From NCBI RefSeq assembly GCF_000321225.1, contig NW_004450329.1, positions 1,494,356 through 1,558,355 on the forward strand: 64,000 nt of DNA. Reading direction: 5' to 3'. The stretch is from Odobenus rosmarus divergens. Its lineage: Eukaryota > Chordata > Mammalia > Carnivora > Odobenidae. Numbering within the stretch: the stretch's first letter is position 1; each line of letters begins with the position of its first letter. The notes below the pieces were generated by a model that saw only the letters and a list, made by a program, of their open reading frames with translations, was not told where the DNA came from and ran no database searches. This document shows positions 12,674 to 23,440 of the stretch, in pieces. The position numbers and the translations under genes were made by a program.

Positions 12674-12880
12674 GGATGCCTGGGTGGCTCAGTCGTTAAG
12701 CGCCTGCCTTCAGCTCAGGTTGTGATCCTGGAGTCCTGGGATCGAGCCCCGCATCGGGCTCCTTGTTTGGCGGGAAGCCTGCTTCTCCCTCTCCCACTCC
12801 CCCTGCTTGTGTTCCCTCTCTCGCTCTTGCTGTCTCTCTTTCAAATAAATAAATAAAATACTATAATAAAAAAATAAAAA
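12674..12880 (+). mobile_element. CAN-SINE type A nested in L1
   Basis: The head atgcctgggtggctcag, body gtgttccctctctcgctctt and tail aaataaataaataaaatac are present. The flanks taaagaaatagag and taaagaaagaaatggag are near-TSDs. It splits the L1 ORF2 remnant just upstream of the reverse-transcriptase region. Confidence 0.97.
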
Positions 12881-12891
12881 TAAAGAAAGAA

Positions 12892-13116
12892 ATGGAGACA
12901 ATAATAAATAACCTCCAAAAACAAAGCATGCTTATTACGTTTGCCAAAAACCCAGCCCAAATGGGTTCACTGTTGAATTCAACCATACACAAAAGGAATA
13001 CATTGTACCCAATCTCTACAATTCCTTTCAGAGAACAGAAGCAGAGGGAACACTTCCTAACTCAGGCCAGAAATACCTTAATACCAAAACTAGACAAAGA
13101 CATTACAAGACACTAG
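12892..13116 (+). pseudogene. L1 ORF2 fragment, start of reverse transcriptase
   Basis: A 74-codon frame contains INNLQKQ, then MGSLLNSTIH and ITRH, corresponding to the L1 stretch 'I..LP.KKSPGPDGFT.EFYQ...' through 'KDITR'. The PGPDGF motif has decayed to a NPAQMGS-like form. It ends at a stop where the intact protein would continue into the RT core. Confidence 0.75.
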
Positions 13117-13436
13117 AGACCAAATTCTCTTTTGAACAATGATGTACAAATTCTCAACAAAATATTTTCAACTAAAATCCAGCAATGTACAAAAAGTATT
13201 ATACAGTATGACCATGTTGGATTTATCCCAGATATGTAAGGCTAGCTCATACATTCAGAAATCAATGTAATTCATGACATCAACAATCTAAAAAAGAAAA
13301 ATCACATGATTATGCCAGTTAATAAAAAAAAAGCATTTGACAAAATTCAAAACCCATTGTGATAAAAAAAAAAACACTTTTAGTAAACTAAGAACAGAGA
13401 AGTTTCTCACCTTGATAAAGACTACCTACAAAATTT

Positions 13437-13627
13437 GGGGTGCCTGGGTGTCTCAGTTAGTTAAGCATCTGCCTTTGGCTCAGGTCATGATCCTAGGATC
13501 CTTGGATAGAGCCCAGAGTTGGGCTCACTGCTCAGCGGGGAGTCTGTTTCTCCCTTTCCCTCTGCCCCACCCCCTGCTTGTGCCCTCTTGCTCTCTCTCT
13601 CCCCAATAAGTAAGTATTAAAAATAAA
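13437..13627 (+). mobile_element. CAN-SINE, first of a nested pair
   Basis: The head ggggtgcctgggtgtctcag follows L1 sequence ending actacctacaaaa. The matching right flank atctacaaaata lies only after the second SINE (about 13840), showing that this SINE entered L1 ORF2 first. Confidence 0.95.
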
Positions 13628-13636
13628 TGATAATCT

Positions 13637-13831
13637 AGGGGCGCCTGGGTGGCTCATTCGATAAGCATCTGCCTTTGGCTCAGGTCATGATCTCAGGGTC
13701 CTGGGATCAAGCCTCGCATCAGGCTCCCTGCTCCACAGGAAGCCTGCTTCTCCCTCTCCCACTCCCCCTGCTAGTGTTCCCTCTCTTACTGTGTCTTTCT
13801 CTTTGTCAAATAAATAAATAAAATATTATAA
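13637..13831 (+). mobile_element. CAN-SINE type A inserted in the tail of another SINE
   Basis: TSDs atgataatcta (13627-13637) and atgattatcta (13832-13842) bracket this copy, and the left one lies at the A-rich tail of the preceding SINE. The head is ggggcgcctgggtggctcat. Confidence 0.96.
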
Positions 13832-13919
13832 AATGATTATCTACAAAATATAAGAAAACCATATTACATAATGTTGGGAAACTCAAAAATTTTCCACTAA
13901 GATCAGATATAAGACCAAA

Positions 13920-14174
13920 ATGTCACTCTCACTCTTCATTTTCAACTTTGTATTGGAATTTCTAGGTAATACAATAAAACAAACAAGAAATAAAATAAAA
14001 AGCATGCAGGCTGGAAATGAAGAAATAAAGCTGTTTACAAATGATATGGTCACGAATGTAGAAAATATGAAAGAATTAACGAAAGAATTACTGGGTCTAG
14101 TAAGAAATTATAGCAAGGTTGCAGGATTCAAGGTTAATATGCAAAAGTCAATTTTTCCTACATATAAGCAATGA
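13920..14174 (+). pseudogene. L1 reverse-transcriptase palm fragment
   Basis: An 84-codon frame reads FNFVLEFLGN..IKQ, then KLFTNDM and YSKVAGFKVNMQKS. These correspond to L1 RT motifs where the catalytic FADD box should be. Here it is F-T-N-D at about residues 39-42, so one of the two catalytic aspartates is replaced by Asn and activity would be lost even without the flanking breaks. Confidence 0.85.
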
Positions 14175-15842
14175 ACAAGTAAGATATGAAATTATATAAA
14201 TAGTATTGACTTTTTGAGTACCACAAAAGTGAAACACTTAGGTATAAATCTACCAAATTATGTACAAGATCTATATGAGAAAAACTATAAAACTCTGCTG
14301 AAAGATATCAAAAATGATTAAGTAAATGGAGAGATATTCCATGTTCATGGACAGATACTCCATGCTCATGGATAGGAAGACACTATTGTAAAGATGTCAG
14401 TTCTTCCTAAATTGATCTATAGAGTCATTGCAATCCCAAAAAAATCAAACCAAGTTACACTCTGTATAAGGACAAACTAATTTTAAAGTTTATATGGAGA
14501 AGCAAAAGACCCAGGACAGCCAACACAATATTAGAGAACAAAATTGTTCTCTACCTGACTCCAAGACTTACTATAGAAATACATTAATGAAGACAGTGTG
14601 GTGTTGGCAAAATAGACAACCAAATCAATGAAACAGAATATAGAGCACAGAAATAGATCCTTATACATCATTAACTTATCTTTGACAAAGGAGTAAAGGC
14701 AATAGAGTGGAGCAAAGAGTGTCTCTTTGACAGAGTCCTGGAGCCATTGGACATCCACATCCAGATCTTACATCTTTCACAAAAATTAATTAAAAATGTA
14801 TCATATATCAGAATGTAAAATACAAAAATATAAAACTCCTAGAAGATAAAATAGGAGAAAATTTGGATGACCTTGGCTTGGCAATGACTTCTTAGATACA
14901 ACAACATAGGCACAATCCATGAAATAAAGAATTGATAAGCTGGACTTCATTAAAACTAAAAATTTATGCTGTGTGAAAGATAATGTCAAAGAATGAGAAG
15001 ACATGTCACAGAGTGGGAAAAAAATTTGCAAACTACATACCTGCTAAAGAGCTGTTATACAAAGAATCCTTAAAACTCAACAATATGAACACAAGCAACT
15101 AAATTTAAAGAAATGGGCCAAAAATTTAAATAGATGCCTCAGCAAAGAAAATATACAGATGGTAAATGGTGTAGAAAAAGATGCTCCATGTTATATGTCA
15201 TTAAGAAGATGTAAATCAAAATAACTTTGATTTACCACCAGGTGCCTATTAGAATGGCCAAATCCAGAGCAGTAACATGACAATCCCAAATTCTGTTGAG
15301 GATGTAGAACAACAGAAACTCTCATTCATTGCTTGTGGAAATGGAAAATGATGCAGACACTTTGGAAGACAATTTGACAATTTCTTTCAAAACTAAATAT
15401 GCTTTTACCATGACTGCACAGATTCAGCAATGGTATCCCTTGGTATTTACCCCAAAGAGTTGAAAACTTATATCCACACAAAAGCCTGCACACAGATGTT
15501 TTGAACAGATTCATAATTGCACAATTCAGAAGCAACCGAGTTTTTCTTTAGTAGGTGATGGATAAATAAACCATGGCATATATAGGCAATGGAATGTTAC
15601 TCAGTGTTAAAAAGAAATAAGCTACCAATCCATTAAAAAAAATACAGGAAACTTAAAAATATATCACTTGGGTGATAATGATGTGTCAATGTAGGTTCAT
15701 TAGTTGTAACAAATAAATTACTCTGGCTTGGTATGTTGATAATGAGGACATCTATGAATGTGAAGGCAGGGATTATAGGGGAAACCTCTATACATTTGCT
15801 CAATTTTGCTATAAACCTAAAACTGCTTTAAAAATTATATGC

Positions 15843-15937
15843 AAACAATGAATCATGGAACACTACATCAAAAACTAATGATGTAATGTATGGTGATTAA
15901 TATAACATAATAAAAAAAGAAAAAAAATAAAGTTTTT
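15843..15937 (+). mobile_element. Young carnivore L1, severely 5'-truncated 3' end
   Basis: About 90 bases match the tail of the L1 at 62105-62190: aatcatggaacactacatc, aaaactaatgatgtaatgta and taacataataaaaaaa. It sits directly after the older L1's 3' end. Confidence 0.85.
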
Positions 15938-16108
15938 TAAAAAATGAAAAACAAAAACTAAAGCTCAAAATATTAATCTAGTATACAAAAGGAAAATTGA
16001 AAATCACCATGCATACTATGAACCAATGAAGTATAATAAAGTTCTTGAATGAGAAAATTACACATAAACCTTACATGAGATGAATCAGATGATGACATTA
16101 TCTGGCAA

Positions 16109-16313
16109 TATCTTTTTTTTTAAGATTTTATTTACTTATTTATTTGACAGAGAGGGAGACAGTGAGAGAGGGAACACAAGCAGGGAGAGGGGGAGAGAGA
16201 GAAGCAGGCTTCCCGCCAAACAGGAAGCCTGATGTGGGGCTCGATCCCAGGACCCTGGGATCATGACTCAAGCGGAAGGCAGAAGCTTAACCACTGAACC
16301 ACCCAGGTTCCCC
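16109..16313 (-). mobile_element. CAN-SINE type A
   Basis: Perfect TSD tatctggcaa at 16099-16108 and 16314-16323. The tail complement and acacaagcaggg block are clear. Confidence 0.97.
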
Positions 16314-16521
16314 TATCTGGCAACATTTTTAAAGCAATCATCATAAATTCTTCAAGAATAAATGATAAATTCTCCTAAAAGTAGACAGAAATAGAAAATA
16401 GAAGTTATTTATAAAAAAATGAAAACTATAGAAATGAAAAATACAAAAACATGGACATTTGCTCAATAATTGAATGGAAATAGCATAATGTTAGTAAATT
16501 TGAAGACAAACAAATAGAATT

Positions 16522-16589
16522 TCTGAAATACTGAGAGAAAACAAACTAAACCAAATCTGAAATACTGAGAGAAAACAGACTAAACCAAA
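16522..16589. repeat. 34-bp tandem duplication
   Basis: Two adjacent 34-base copies start tctgaaatactgagagaaaa and differ at a single base (caaact versus cagact). It lies in decayed L1. Confidence 0.95.
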
Positions 16590-16879
16590 ATTACATAGAA
16601 CCCCAGGAATCTGTGAGGAACATAACAAAAATTCAAATTTATTTTAGTGGATTCCCAGAAAGAGAAAAGAAACAGAGTGGGATTAAAAGAGTTTGCAACA
16701 AAATAATGAAATACCTTACAAATTTGGCAAAACATACAAATCTGCATATTTGAGACCTTGAGTCAAATATGGATAGGATACACACAAATAAATCAATCAT
16801 GACACATCACAGTGAATCAAATAAAAACTAAAGACAAAGATAAGGGAGCTCATCTGTAGTAGAGCAGGTAGCCACCAGT

Positions 16880-18530
16880 CTTACCTCAAATGAGATATAA
16901 CATTATTCCATAATCTCCTACTAATATTTTCCTTGCCTGAAGTGCTTCATTTAACTTATAGTGGGGGTCTGCTGGTAATAAATTCCTTTAGTTTTGTATG
17001 CCTGAAAGAAAGTCTTAATTTTAACTTGCTTTAAAAAAAAAAAACAACTTCACTTGATGAAAAATTCTAAACTGAATTTCTATATCCAAAAATTATAAAC
17101 AGTTGTTTTAAATTTTCTTTTGACAATTTATCTCAGTAATCTATTTTTTTTTACTTATTTAGTATTTATTTCAGTAATTTTCTTCTCATTTATCTTGTGC
17201 TTAGGTTTAATTGAACTTCTTAAGGTTTATATTTTTCATCCAATCTGTAAATTTTTTTCAGTTCATTTTTCTTCTTCTTCACCCCATCTGCCCTAGATTC
17301 CTTTAGTACAGTAATTGTACCTAAATTAGCCCGTTCAAACTTGAGCCACTGACTGAGCTTTATTCTTTTTTAAAAATATTTTATTTATTTATTTGTCAGA
17401 AAGAGAGAGAGAGAGAGAGCACAAGCAGGGGGAGCAGCAGGCAGAAGGAGAGCGAGAAGGAGGCTCTCTACTGAGAAGAAGCCCAGTGCAGGACTGATCC
17501 CAGGACCCTGGGATCATGACTGGAGCCAAAGGCAGACACTTAACCAGCTGAGCCACCCAGATATCCTTTTTTTTTTTTTAATTTTCATTATTTTTTTCTC
17601 TGTTTTCCCTAGGTATGTGTTCAAGTTCACTAAGCTTTCTTCTGTAACATCTAATCTGCCATCAAGAGCCGCTAGTTCATACTTCATCTCAAACCTTGTA
17701 GATTTTATCTAATGAGTTTAGTCTATTTTATAGCATTCTGACTCTATGTAAATATTTGAAATTGTGGAAAACAGTTATAATAACATTTAATGCACTTGAC
17801 TGATAATTGTAACAGGTGTGTCAGGTGTGGGTCAGATTCCATTGATTAGTTTTCTCTGCATTATAATTTATATTTTATTGGTTCTTTGCATGCCTGGTAA
17901 CTTTTGTTTGGATAGGAGACATTTTTTTTTTTATTTTGTTAGGTGCTAGATGTTTTTTTTATGTCTCTGCAAATATACTTGAGATTTTTTTCTAGTATGT
18001 ACTTAAGTTACTAGGAAAGAGTTTGATCCTTCATGACTTCCTCTTAGGATTTAGAGGTTTAGAGGTTTTTGATACTTTTGTTAGTCACTATTGGAATAGT
18101 GCTTAGTCTATGACTAATTATATCCATCCTTGAGGCAAGACCGTTCTGTTTATTCTATCCACTGTCCTATAAATCATAGGGCATTCCTGGAAGAAATGGT
18201 AATTATGCCATTACTTCTCATCCTTTGGAGTTTTTTTCTTTGCTTCAGGTAGTTTTTTTTTTTTTTTTTCAGAGGCACATGCTGATCAGTTGTCTGATGA
18301 ATATTCAAGGGGACTCTCTGTAGGTCTCTGTATTTCCTCCAATGTGCAACTATGTCCTCTGTGTCTCTCTTTCTTGACAACTCTCGCTGCCTTGGGCTCT
18401 CCAGACTCTCAGCTCTCTAGCCAGTGAGTTTTCCCTTTACATCTGCCTATAGACCCTCTTCAAGCAGCAGTAAATTGGGCCAAACAGAAGAGTCACCTCC
18501 TATATTTCCTATTTCTCCAATACCACTGCC
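16880..18530 (-). mobile_element. Ancient L1 5' region, antisense
   Basis: The plus strand carries tgttcaagttcactaagctt, cttctgtaacatctaatctg, a ttgcatgcctggtaact run and 'ccttgaggcaagaccgttct', then 'gactctcagctctctagcc'. These match the antisense of old L1M 5' sequences. Near 16970 ctgctggtaataaattcctt matches the antisense of the ORF1 3' part. Its L1 5' end would be near 18530, so it runs toward the sense L1 fragment at 15950-16850. Confidence 0.75.
17363..17566 (-). mobile_element. CAN-SINE
   Basis: The tail complement ttttatttatttatttgtca, GA-rich block and head complement gagccacccagatatcc are present. It lies inside the antisense L1 5' region. Confidence 0.95.
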
Positions 18531-18867
18531 CTTTGTTGTCTATATTCAATGTCATTATACATATAGGTACGGTTATACTTTGTTGTAGTTATAATTATAT
18601 AGTTAGATACTCCAGTTTTGGTTGTTTCATCTGGGAGTGTAAATCCAATCTCTGTTGCTTTATCTTCCAAAAATGATAACCAGTGAGCCTTTTTCTACAT
18701 TTTGTCATCACAAAATTCTCATTATATGTCATCATCAACTGCATTTTACAAATGAGGGAACATAAATAGCAAAGCAAGGTTTGTGTCAACACAGTAAGAA
18801 AGCTTAAAAGTAAGAGAGCAGAGAATTAAAATTTTAAGTGCATATACTGTGAAATACTGTGCTCTTT

Positions 18868-19059
18868 TTTTTTTAAAGATTTTATTTATTTATTAGAGAG
18901 AGAGAATGAGAGAGAGAGAGCACGAGAGGGAAGAGGGTCAGAGGGAGAAGCAGACTCCCTGCCGAGCAGGGAGCCCTATGCGGGACTTGATCCAGGGACT
19001 CCAGGATCATGACCTGAGCCGAAGGCAGTCGCTTAACCAACTGAGCCACCCAGGCGCCC
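18868..19059 (-). mobile_element. CAN-SINE type B
   Basis: Perfect 13-bp TSD tactgtgctcttt at 18855-18867 and 19060-19072. It shows the type B block gcacgagagggaagagggtc. Confidence 0.98.
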
Positions 19060-19159
19060 TACTGTGCTCTTTCTTTATGGGAAAAGAAGATTAAAAAGAT
19101 TTTAATGGTTAAAACAAAATGAATGGCATTTGTCTCCCTGTGGCAACACAATTTTTCTT

Positions 19160-19470
19160 TACCTGGCACCCCTATACTTTATGACTCAACTTAGATGTCA
19201 TCTTCCCTAACCAGAATAAAAGATTCTCTGTGTGACCATATATTGCCCTGTGCTAACTTCTGTCACTTACATATGAAAAGTACACTACATTTTTTTATTG
19301 CTGTGGCTCTTAGCATATGCTATGGCTCTTGTTGCCCTTAGCATGTGACAGTTTAGTATGAGGGCTGTGTATTTAGTGTAATTTATCTTTCTGTTCTTAG
19401 CATCAAACACAAGGCTTGGCACATGGCAGGCACAATCTATGTTTGCAGAAATGAACTGACTGCTTGAGGC
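19160..19470 (+). mobile_element. L2 LINE 3' region
   Basis: The order matches L2: gactcaacttagatgtcatc ttccctaacc, a cysteine-poor middle, then cacaaggcttggcacatggc, the equivalent of L2 'agcctggcacatagtaggtgc'. Highly diverged, so very old. Confidence 0.65.
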
Positions 19471-19548
19471 TTTCTCACAGCAAACTCATCTTAATAGTGA
19501 TCTGCAGAATGCACAGCAGAAGAAATTTATACATAAAATCACAAATGT

Positions 19549-19750
19549 GGGCGCCTGGGTGGCTCAGTTGGTTAAGCGACTGCCTTTGGCTCAGGTCATG
19601 ATCCTGGAGTCCCTGGATCGAGTCCCGCATCGGGCTCCCTGCTCGGCAGGGAGTCTGCTTCTCCCTCTGACCCTCCCCCCTCTCATGTGCTCCCTCTCAT
19701 TCTCTCTCTCAAATAAATAAATAAAATCTTTAAAAATAAAATAAAATAAA
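19549..19750 (+). mobile_element. CAN-SINE type B, young
   Basis: Perfect 16-bp TSD ataaaatcacaaatgt at 19533-19548 and 19751-19766. The tail has expanded to (AAAAT)n. Confidence 0.98.
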
Positions 19751-19894
19751 ATAAAATCACAAATGTAATCCAAAACTAAAGAAAATTCTGTTTGATTATG
19801 TGAGTTTATCTTTCTGACTGTTCCTTTAGTTGAAACAATTAATAGGTGTAAATAATACAAGTTAGGTTTTCAAGTTGAGGGGCTAGGCTTTCAG

Positions 19895-20095
19895 GGGTGA
19901 TGTGATATAGTAGAAATGACTCTGGAGTTTGAATTCATAAAGCCCCTGGTTTGATGCTTTCCTCTATGCCACGCAGTGCCTAAACTTTGACAGGTGCCCT
20001 AAGCCTAGATATCCTCTTTTTATAGGATAAGGATAATAATGGTACCGCCACATGGGGTTGGAATGAAAAGACTAAATTAGAGTGTGGCATAGAAC
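19895..20095 (+). mobile_element. MIR SINE
   Basis: Bits of the MIR pattern remain: gatatagtagaaatgactct ggagtttgaattc, then cctctttttataggataagg and ataataatggtacc. The central core is strongly altered. Confidence 0.6.
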
Positions 20096-20104
20096 AGACT
20101 AAAA

Positions 20105-20425
20105 CAGATTCATGCTCCCCTTCCAGTGTAGATTTCTTGCTGGAAACAGATGCCCTATCAAGGGCTGTGTATGCCAGCCCACATACATTCAGGTGGGACT
20201 ACACAACAAGCTCTTACCAATAGATTGCAAGTGGACAAATTATAGAGATGGAAATGTATGTGCTTCAGGCTTGGGAATCTCTATATTCTTCTATTTCTCA
20301 TCTGCCAGGTGAATGATAATGGCAACAGACCCCTGCATTGGGAACTTTTGAAGCAGAAATAGTTTTGATTGTTTTAACTTATTGAGGTTATATTAATTTC
20401 AGCTGTTAGTCTTTTGTGACTAGGT
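20105..20425 (+). mobile_element. Possible old LTR-type repeat
   Basis: Shares with 4916-5290 a 3' module here reading ttgttttaacttattgaggt followed by atttcagctgttag. A frame at 20112-20312 lies inside but has no recognisable product. Confidence 0.35.
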
Positions 20426-21562
20426 AAGAGAAAATGCTCATAGAGAACGTAGTATGTCACTCAGTATATGATATATATTGGCCTCACAGACACAACTAAG
20501 TTATATTCCTGTGTCTGACTGTAGAAAGTAGTAAGATTTTAGGTGTGCCATTTTACTGCTGTGGACATTATTTCTATCACCCTCAAAATGTTAGACTGGA
20601 TGATCTCTATATTCTATCTCAGCTACAACAGTATTTTTTTTCTTAAAACTATTTGCTTATTACAACATATAAACTGTTCCAAACCAAACTCACAAAGTAC
20701 AAAAAATGAAATCTCTGCCTGCTAGAAGTACATGAAAAATAAGCATATATGGAAATTATATATGATCTCCATATATATGATTATATATGATCATATATAT
20801 ATGATTACACTTGATCATATATATATATGATTATATTTGATCATATATATATGATCAAAATTCAATTTGCAGTGGCTCTTACCAGAAAGAGCTAAATTGG
20901 GACATGTAGAAAAATTGCTGGACCATGTTCTATACCCCTTGTGTTGATCATGAGGCAGTAAATACTCGGGAGACTCTATTCAAAATTTTCCAGTGATGTA
21001 AATCAGAATTAGAGAAATTAGATTTTTAGGAGTGACACAGGATTATATGTTATAGGGCATGTGACAAAAGGCCAAACAACAAGGATATTAATAATTTTGG
21101 TAAGATAGATTCCAATATTGGGTCAATCATGAGGTTCAGGCTGGTTAGGAAAATAGTGTAGAATAGTTATAAAAATAAAGCAATGATCAAAGTTTCCAGA
21201 TATCAGTGCTTTTATGAGAAATGAGTTGGTCATGAATGCCTGAGAGAGATGAATTAGTGTTTAAAACTTCCAAGATGCAATAATTCTTGAAGATGGCTAG
21301 ATCCAACCATGTGCTCTAAATTGGTGTAGAGAAGGTGAGAAGTGCACTGTGTTAGAATGGCTTGACCACAGGATATGGGCATTTCCAATGGCAGGTGTTT
21401 CAGTGGAAAAGAAAACCATGGTCCTCTATTTCTCTTATTAATGAAGGTGAAATAGTGACCTAAAAGTCAATATATGGCAAGAGGAGGATTGTAGAGTGGT
21501 AAAGTCTCATGGTTAACAATTCAAAAAAGGAAGAGGTTTTGAAAGAGGGAAGGAGAAAAACT
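20426..21562. other. Largely unassigned sequence
   Basis: A short MIR-like stretch (gttagactggatgatctct, about 20590) and the AT minisatellite at 20741-20862 are the only structures seen. The rest is non-repetitive to the eye, without frames above about 60 codons. Confidence 0.4.
20741..20862. repeat. AT-rich palindromic minisatellite
   Basis: About three to four imperfect copies of a 29-36-base unit contain tgatcatatatatatgatca, which is its own reverse complement. Strong hairpin or cruciform potential. Confidence 0.85.
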
Positions 21563-21763
21563 GTCTTTTTTTTTTTAAGATTTCATTTATTTATTTGAGA
21601 GAATAGTGAACGAGAGAGATCGTAGGAGCAGGGGCAGAGGGAGAAGGAGAAGCAGACTCCTCTGCTGAACAGGGAGCCCGACATGGGGCTCAAACCCAGG
21701 ACAATGGGATCATGACCTGAGCCGAAGGCAGGTGCTTAACTGACTGAGATACCCAGGCACCCC
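21563..21763 (-). mobile_element. CAN-SINE
   Basis: Tail complement ttaagatttcatttatttat, GA-rich block and a slightly changed head complement (gagatacccaggcacccc). Diverged TSD-like flanks: agaaaaactgtctt and agaataaaagtctt. Confidence 0.95.
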
Positions 21764-21780
21764 AGAGAATAAAAGTCTTA

Positions 21781-21902
21781 AAATTGAAATAGGGAGACTG
21801 CAGAATTGGGCTCCAGCCCAATATGTGACATATACTTATGTAAATTGAAACTGGGTGACTGCAGAATTGGGCTCCAGCCCAATTGTGGCATATATGTCTT
21901 AA
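21781..21902. repeat. 61-bp tandem duplication with embedded palindrome
   Basis: Copies begin at 21781 and 21842 (aaattgaaat / aaattgaaac). Each contains attgggctccagcccaat, an 8-base perfect inverted repeat around CC. It starts 18 bases after a SINE. Confidence 0.95.
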
Positions 21903-23440
21903 GAAAATGAATACTTGACATTAGAGTAGATGGTAGGGCAAGCTGTTCAGGATGGGCAAGAATGGTGAAAAAGCATCTGTGCAAATTTCTGACATAGACA
22001 TGTGTCTACAATGGAACTCAAATTTGTTACATGAACCAGTTCTCTAGGTCTCAGTTATCCCATTATTATGATGAAACGAGAAGTTTAGACTTTACCAGTT
22101 TCTCCTAGTTCTAAACTTTTCAAGTTTTTGATTCTCAAAGATTGACTTTTTCCCCTTGAGTTTTCTGGGATGACATAAGGCACAGACTGTCAAAGTAAAA
22201 CTTGAACTCTCCTGACCTTTAAATATTCTAAGTGATAGTTTAGTAGGAGAAAGGCCACACATAACGTACTTATAGATATAAAAACAGGAAAATAATGCAA
22301 TCTGTTTTGTCAACAATCCAGCAAGAAGAACACACAATAGATTATGGACAAGTAAACAAATTGTTTAGGTTAATTAAATGCAAAAAAATTCTACTCCCCC
22401 AAGAATACCTTGCTCACCTAATCTGATCATCTTTTGATTTTCATTACTTGTGATCATATCCCTCCATATATTTTCTTGTTGTAATGAATTCTTAGGAACA
22501 TGAGCCCTCGCTAAAGCCATCTTATATTAAATCTTTGATGACAAGGAAAAAAAGAGCTTTCAAAATTTCTGTGTGTGGGTTCAAATTGGGGGTGCAAATC
22601 AAAGAGTAGTTGGTGGGACTGAAATACTATCAAAACTGAAAGCTGAAAAATAATTTAATGTCAAAACCGTCCTTGACTTAAAGTGTCAATCAAATCAATA
22701 AATACTTTGAACATTGACCAGAGGTCTAGCTGATGTAGCACTCAGCTCAAAGGTTAGAACCTCATTGTAAAATAAACTGTATAAATTAACCGTGTGCCAT
22801 TTGTACCATGTAATAAAATATTATGGATTGGAACAATGAGGCAGCTCTATATTATGTAATTGTCAGTTTATAATGTTCCCCAAGACATATTTTTATTTGA
22901 AAATAATGAAAGTTTCTAAAAATAAATGAAATATGAAAATGTTTTGGTAAAAAAATGAAGTGAATCTGTATTTTTTTCCAGGATATATATACCAAAACTA
23001 ATACTTTCCTCTAACGATGGAAACAGGAGACTGTAGGCAGTCAAAGGTGGCTTTAATTTTAATTCACTATCTTTGAAACAATTTTTACAATGGTTGTGAA
23101 TGAATATATTTGTTATGTAATAATTATAAAAATTAAAAATGAAATAAACCTAAACGTGCTAATATTGGGAAAATAAGCATAATCATATATATCACATATA
23201 TATCAAATATAAATGTATATTTTATGTATTAAAGCAGTAAGGAAACAGCTTGTTCAATGTACTCTCATTTACACACACACACACACACGTGCATGTTATG
23301 ATACATATGGTTCTAATTTTCCCACTTTGCCTTTCACAATTTACCATGTAATTGTAATCTCTCACAATGCCCTTGGACAAAGTTCCCTCATGGTCCATGA
23401 TATTTTCTTTTTATCTCATTCTCAGGGAAGCTGAAGTGCA
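21903..23440. other. Mostly unassigned; MIR-like piece
   Basis: Bases about 22038-22150 resemble MIR (ggtctcagttatcccatta, then ttctcctagttctaaac). A (CA)9 run is at 23271-23288. I see nothing else I can name. Confidence 0.4.
23271..23288. repeat. (CA)9 microsatellite
   Basis: Uninterrupted CA dinucleotides. Confidence 0.9.

Larger units (their letters stand above)
9000..15840 (+). mobile_element. Near-full-length decayed L1 (L1MA/L1MB-like)
   Basis: The order is 5' UTR-like sequence (about 9000-9780), ORF1 remnant (about 9830-10690), inter-ORF (to about 11230), ORF2 remnant (about 11230-15640) and a 3' UTR ending in tttgctataaacctaaaact. Long runs agree with remembered L1MA/L1MB sequence, including tttccccaaattaatgtcag-like and taggtataaatctacc-like stretches. 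Three SINEs (12674, 13437, 13637) and a small L1-tail fragment (about 12365-12491) interrupt it. Frames are broken throughout, so it cannot retrotranspose. The exact 5' boundary is uncertain. Confidence 0.88.
15950..16850 (+). mobile_element. Ancient L1 ORF1-region fragment, sense
   Basis: The stretch 16640-16850 follows old L1M ORF1 sequence (attcccagaaagagaaaaga, caaatttggcaaaacatac, actaaagacaaagataagg). The left part is similar in composition but less certain. A SINE and a 34-bp tandem duplication lie inside it. Confidence 0.6.

Noticed and set aside
12641..12856. Frames with AWVAQLVK-RLPSAQVMI-like peptides (also at 26685, 34348, 13337, 54616)
   Set aside because: These recurring peptides are translations of the CAN-SINE head, not genes.
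19549..19620. tRNA-like head of SINEs as possible tRNA genes
   Set aside because: CAN-SINE heads derive from tRNA-Lys but lack an intact cloverleaf and are followed by a CT-rich body and A tail in all 37 copies.
20741..20862. Array of similar units as a possible CRISPR
   Set aside because: Units are AT palindromes without distinct spacers, in a mammalian genome.
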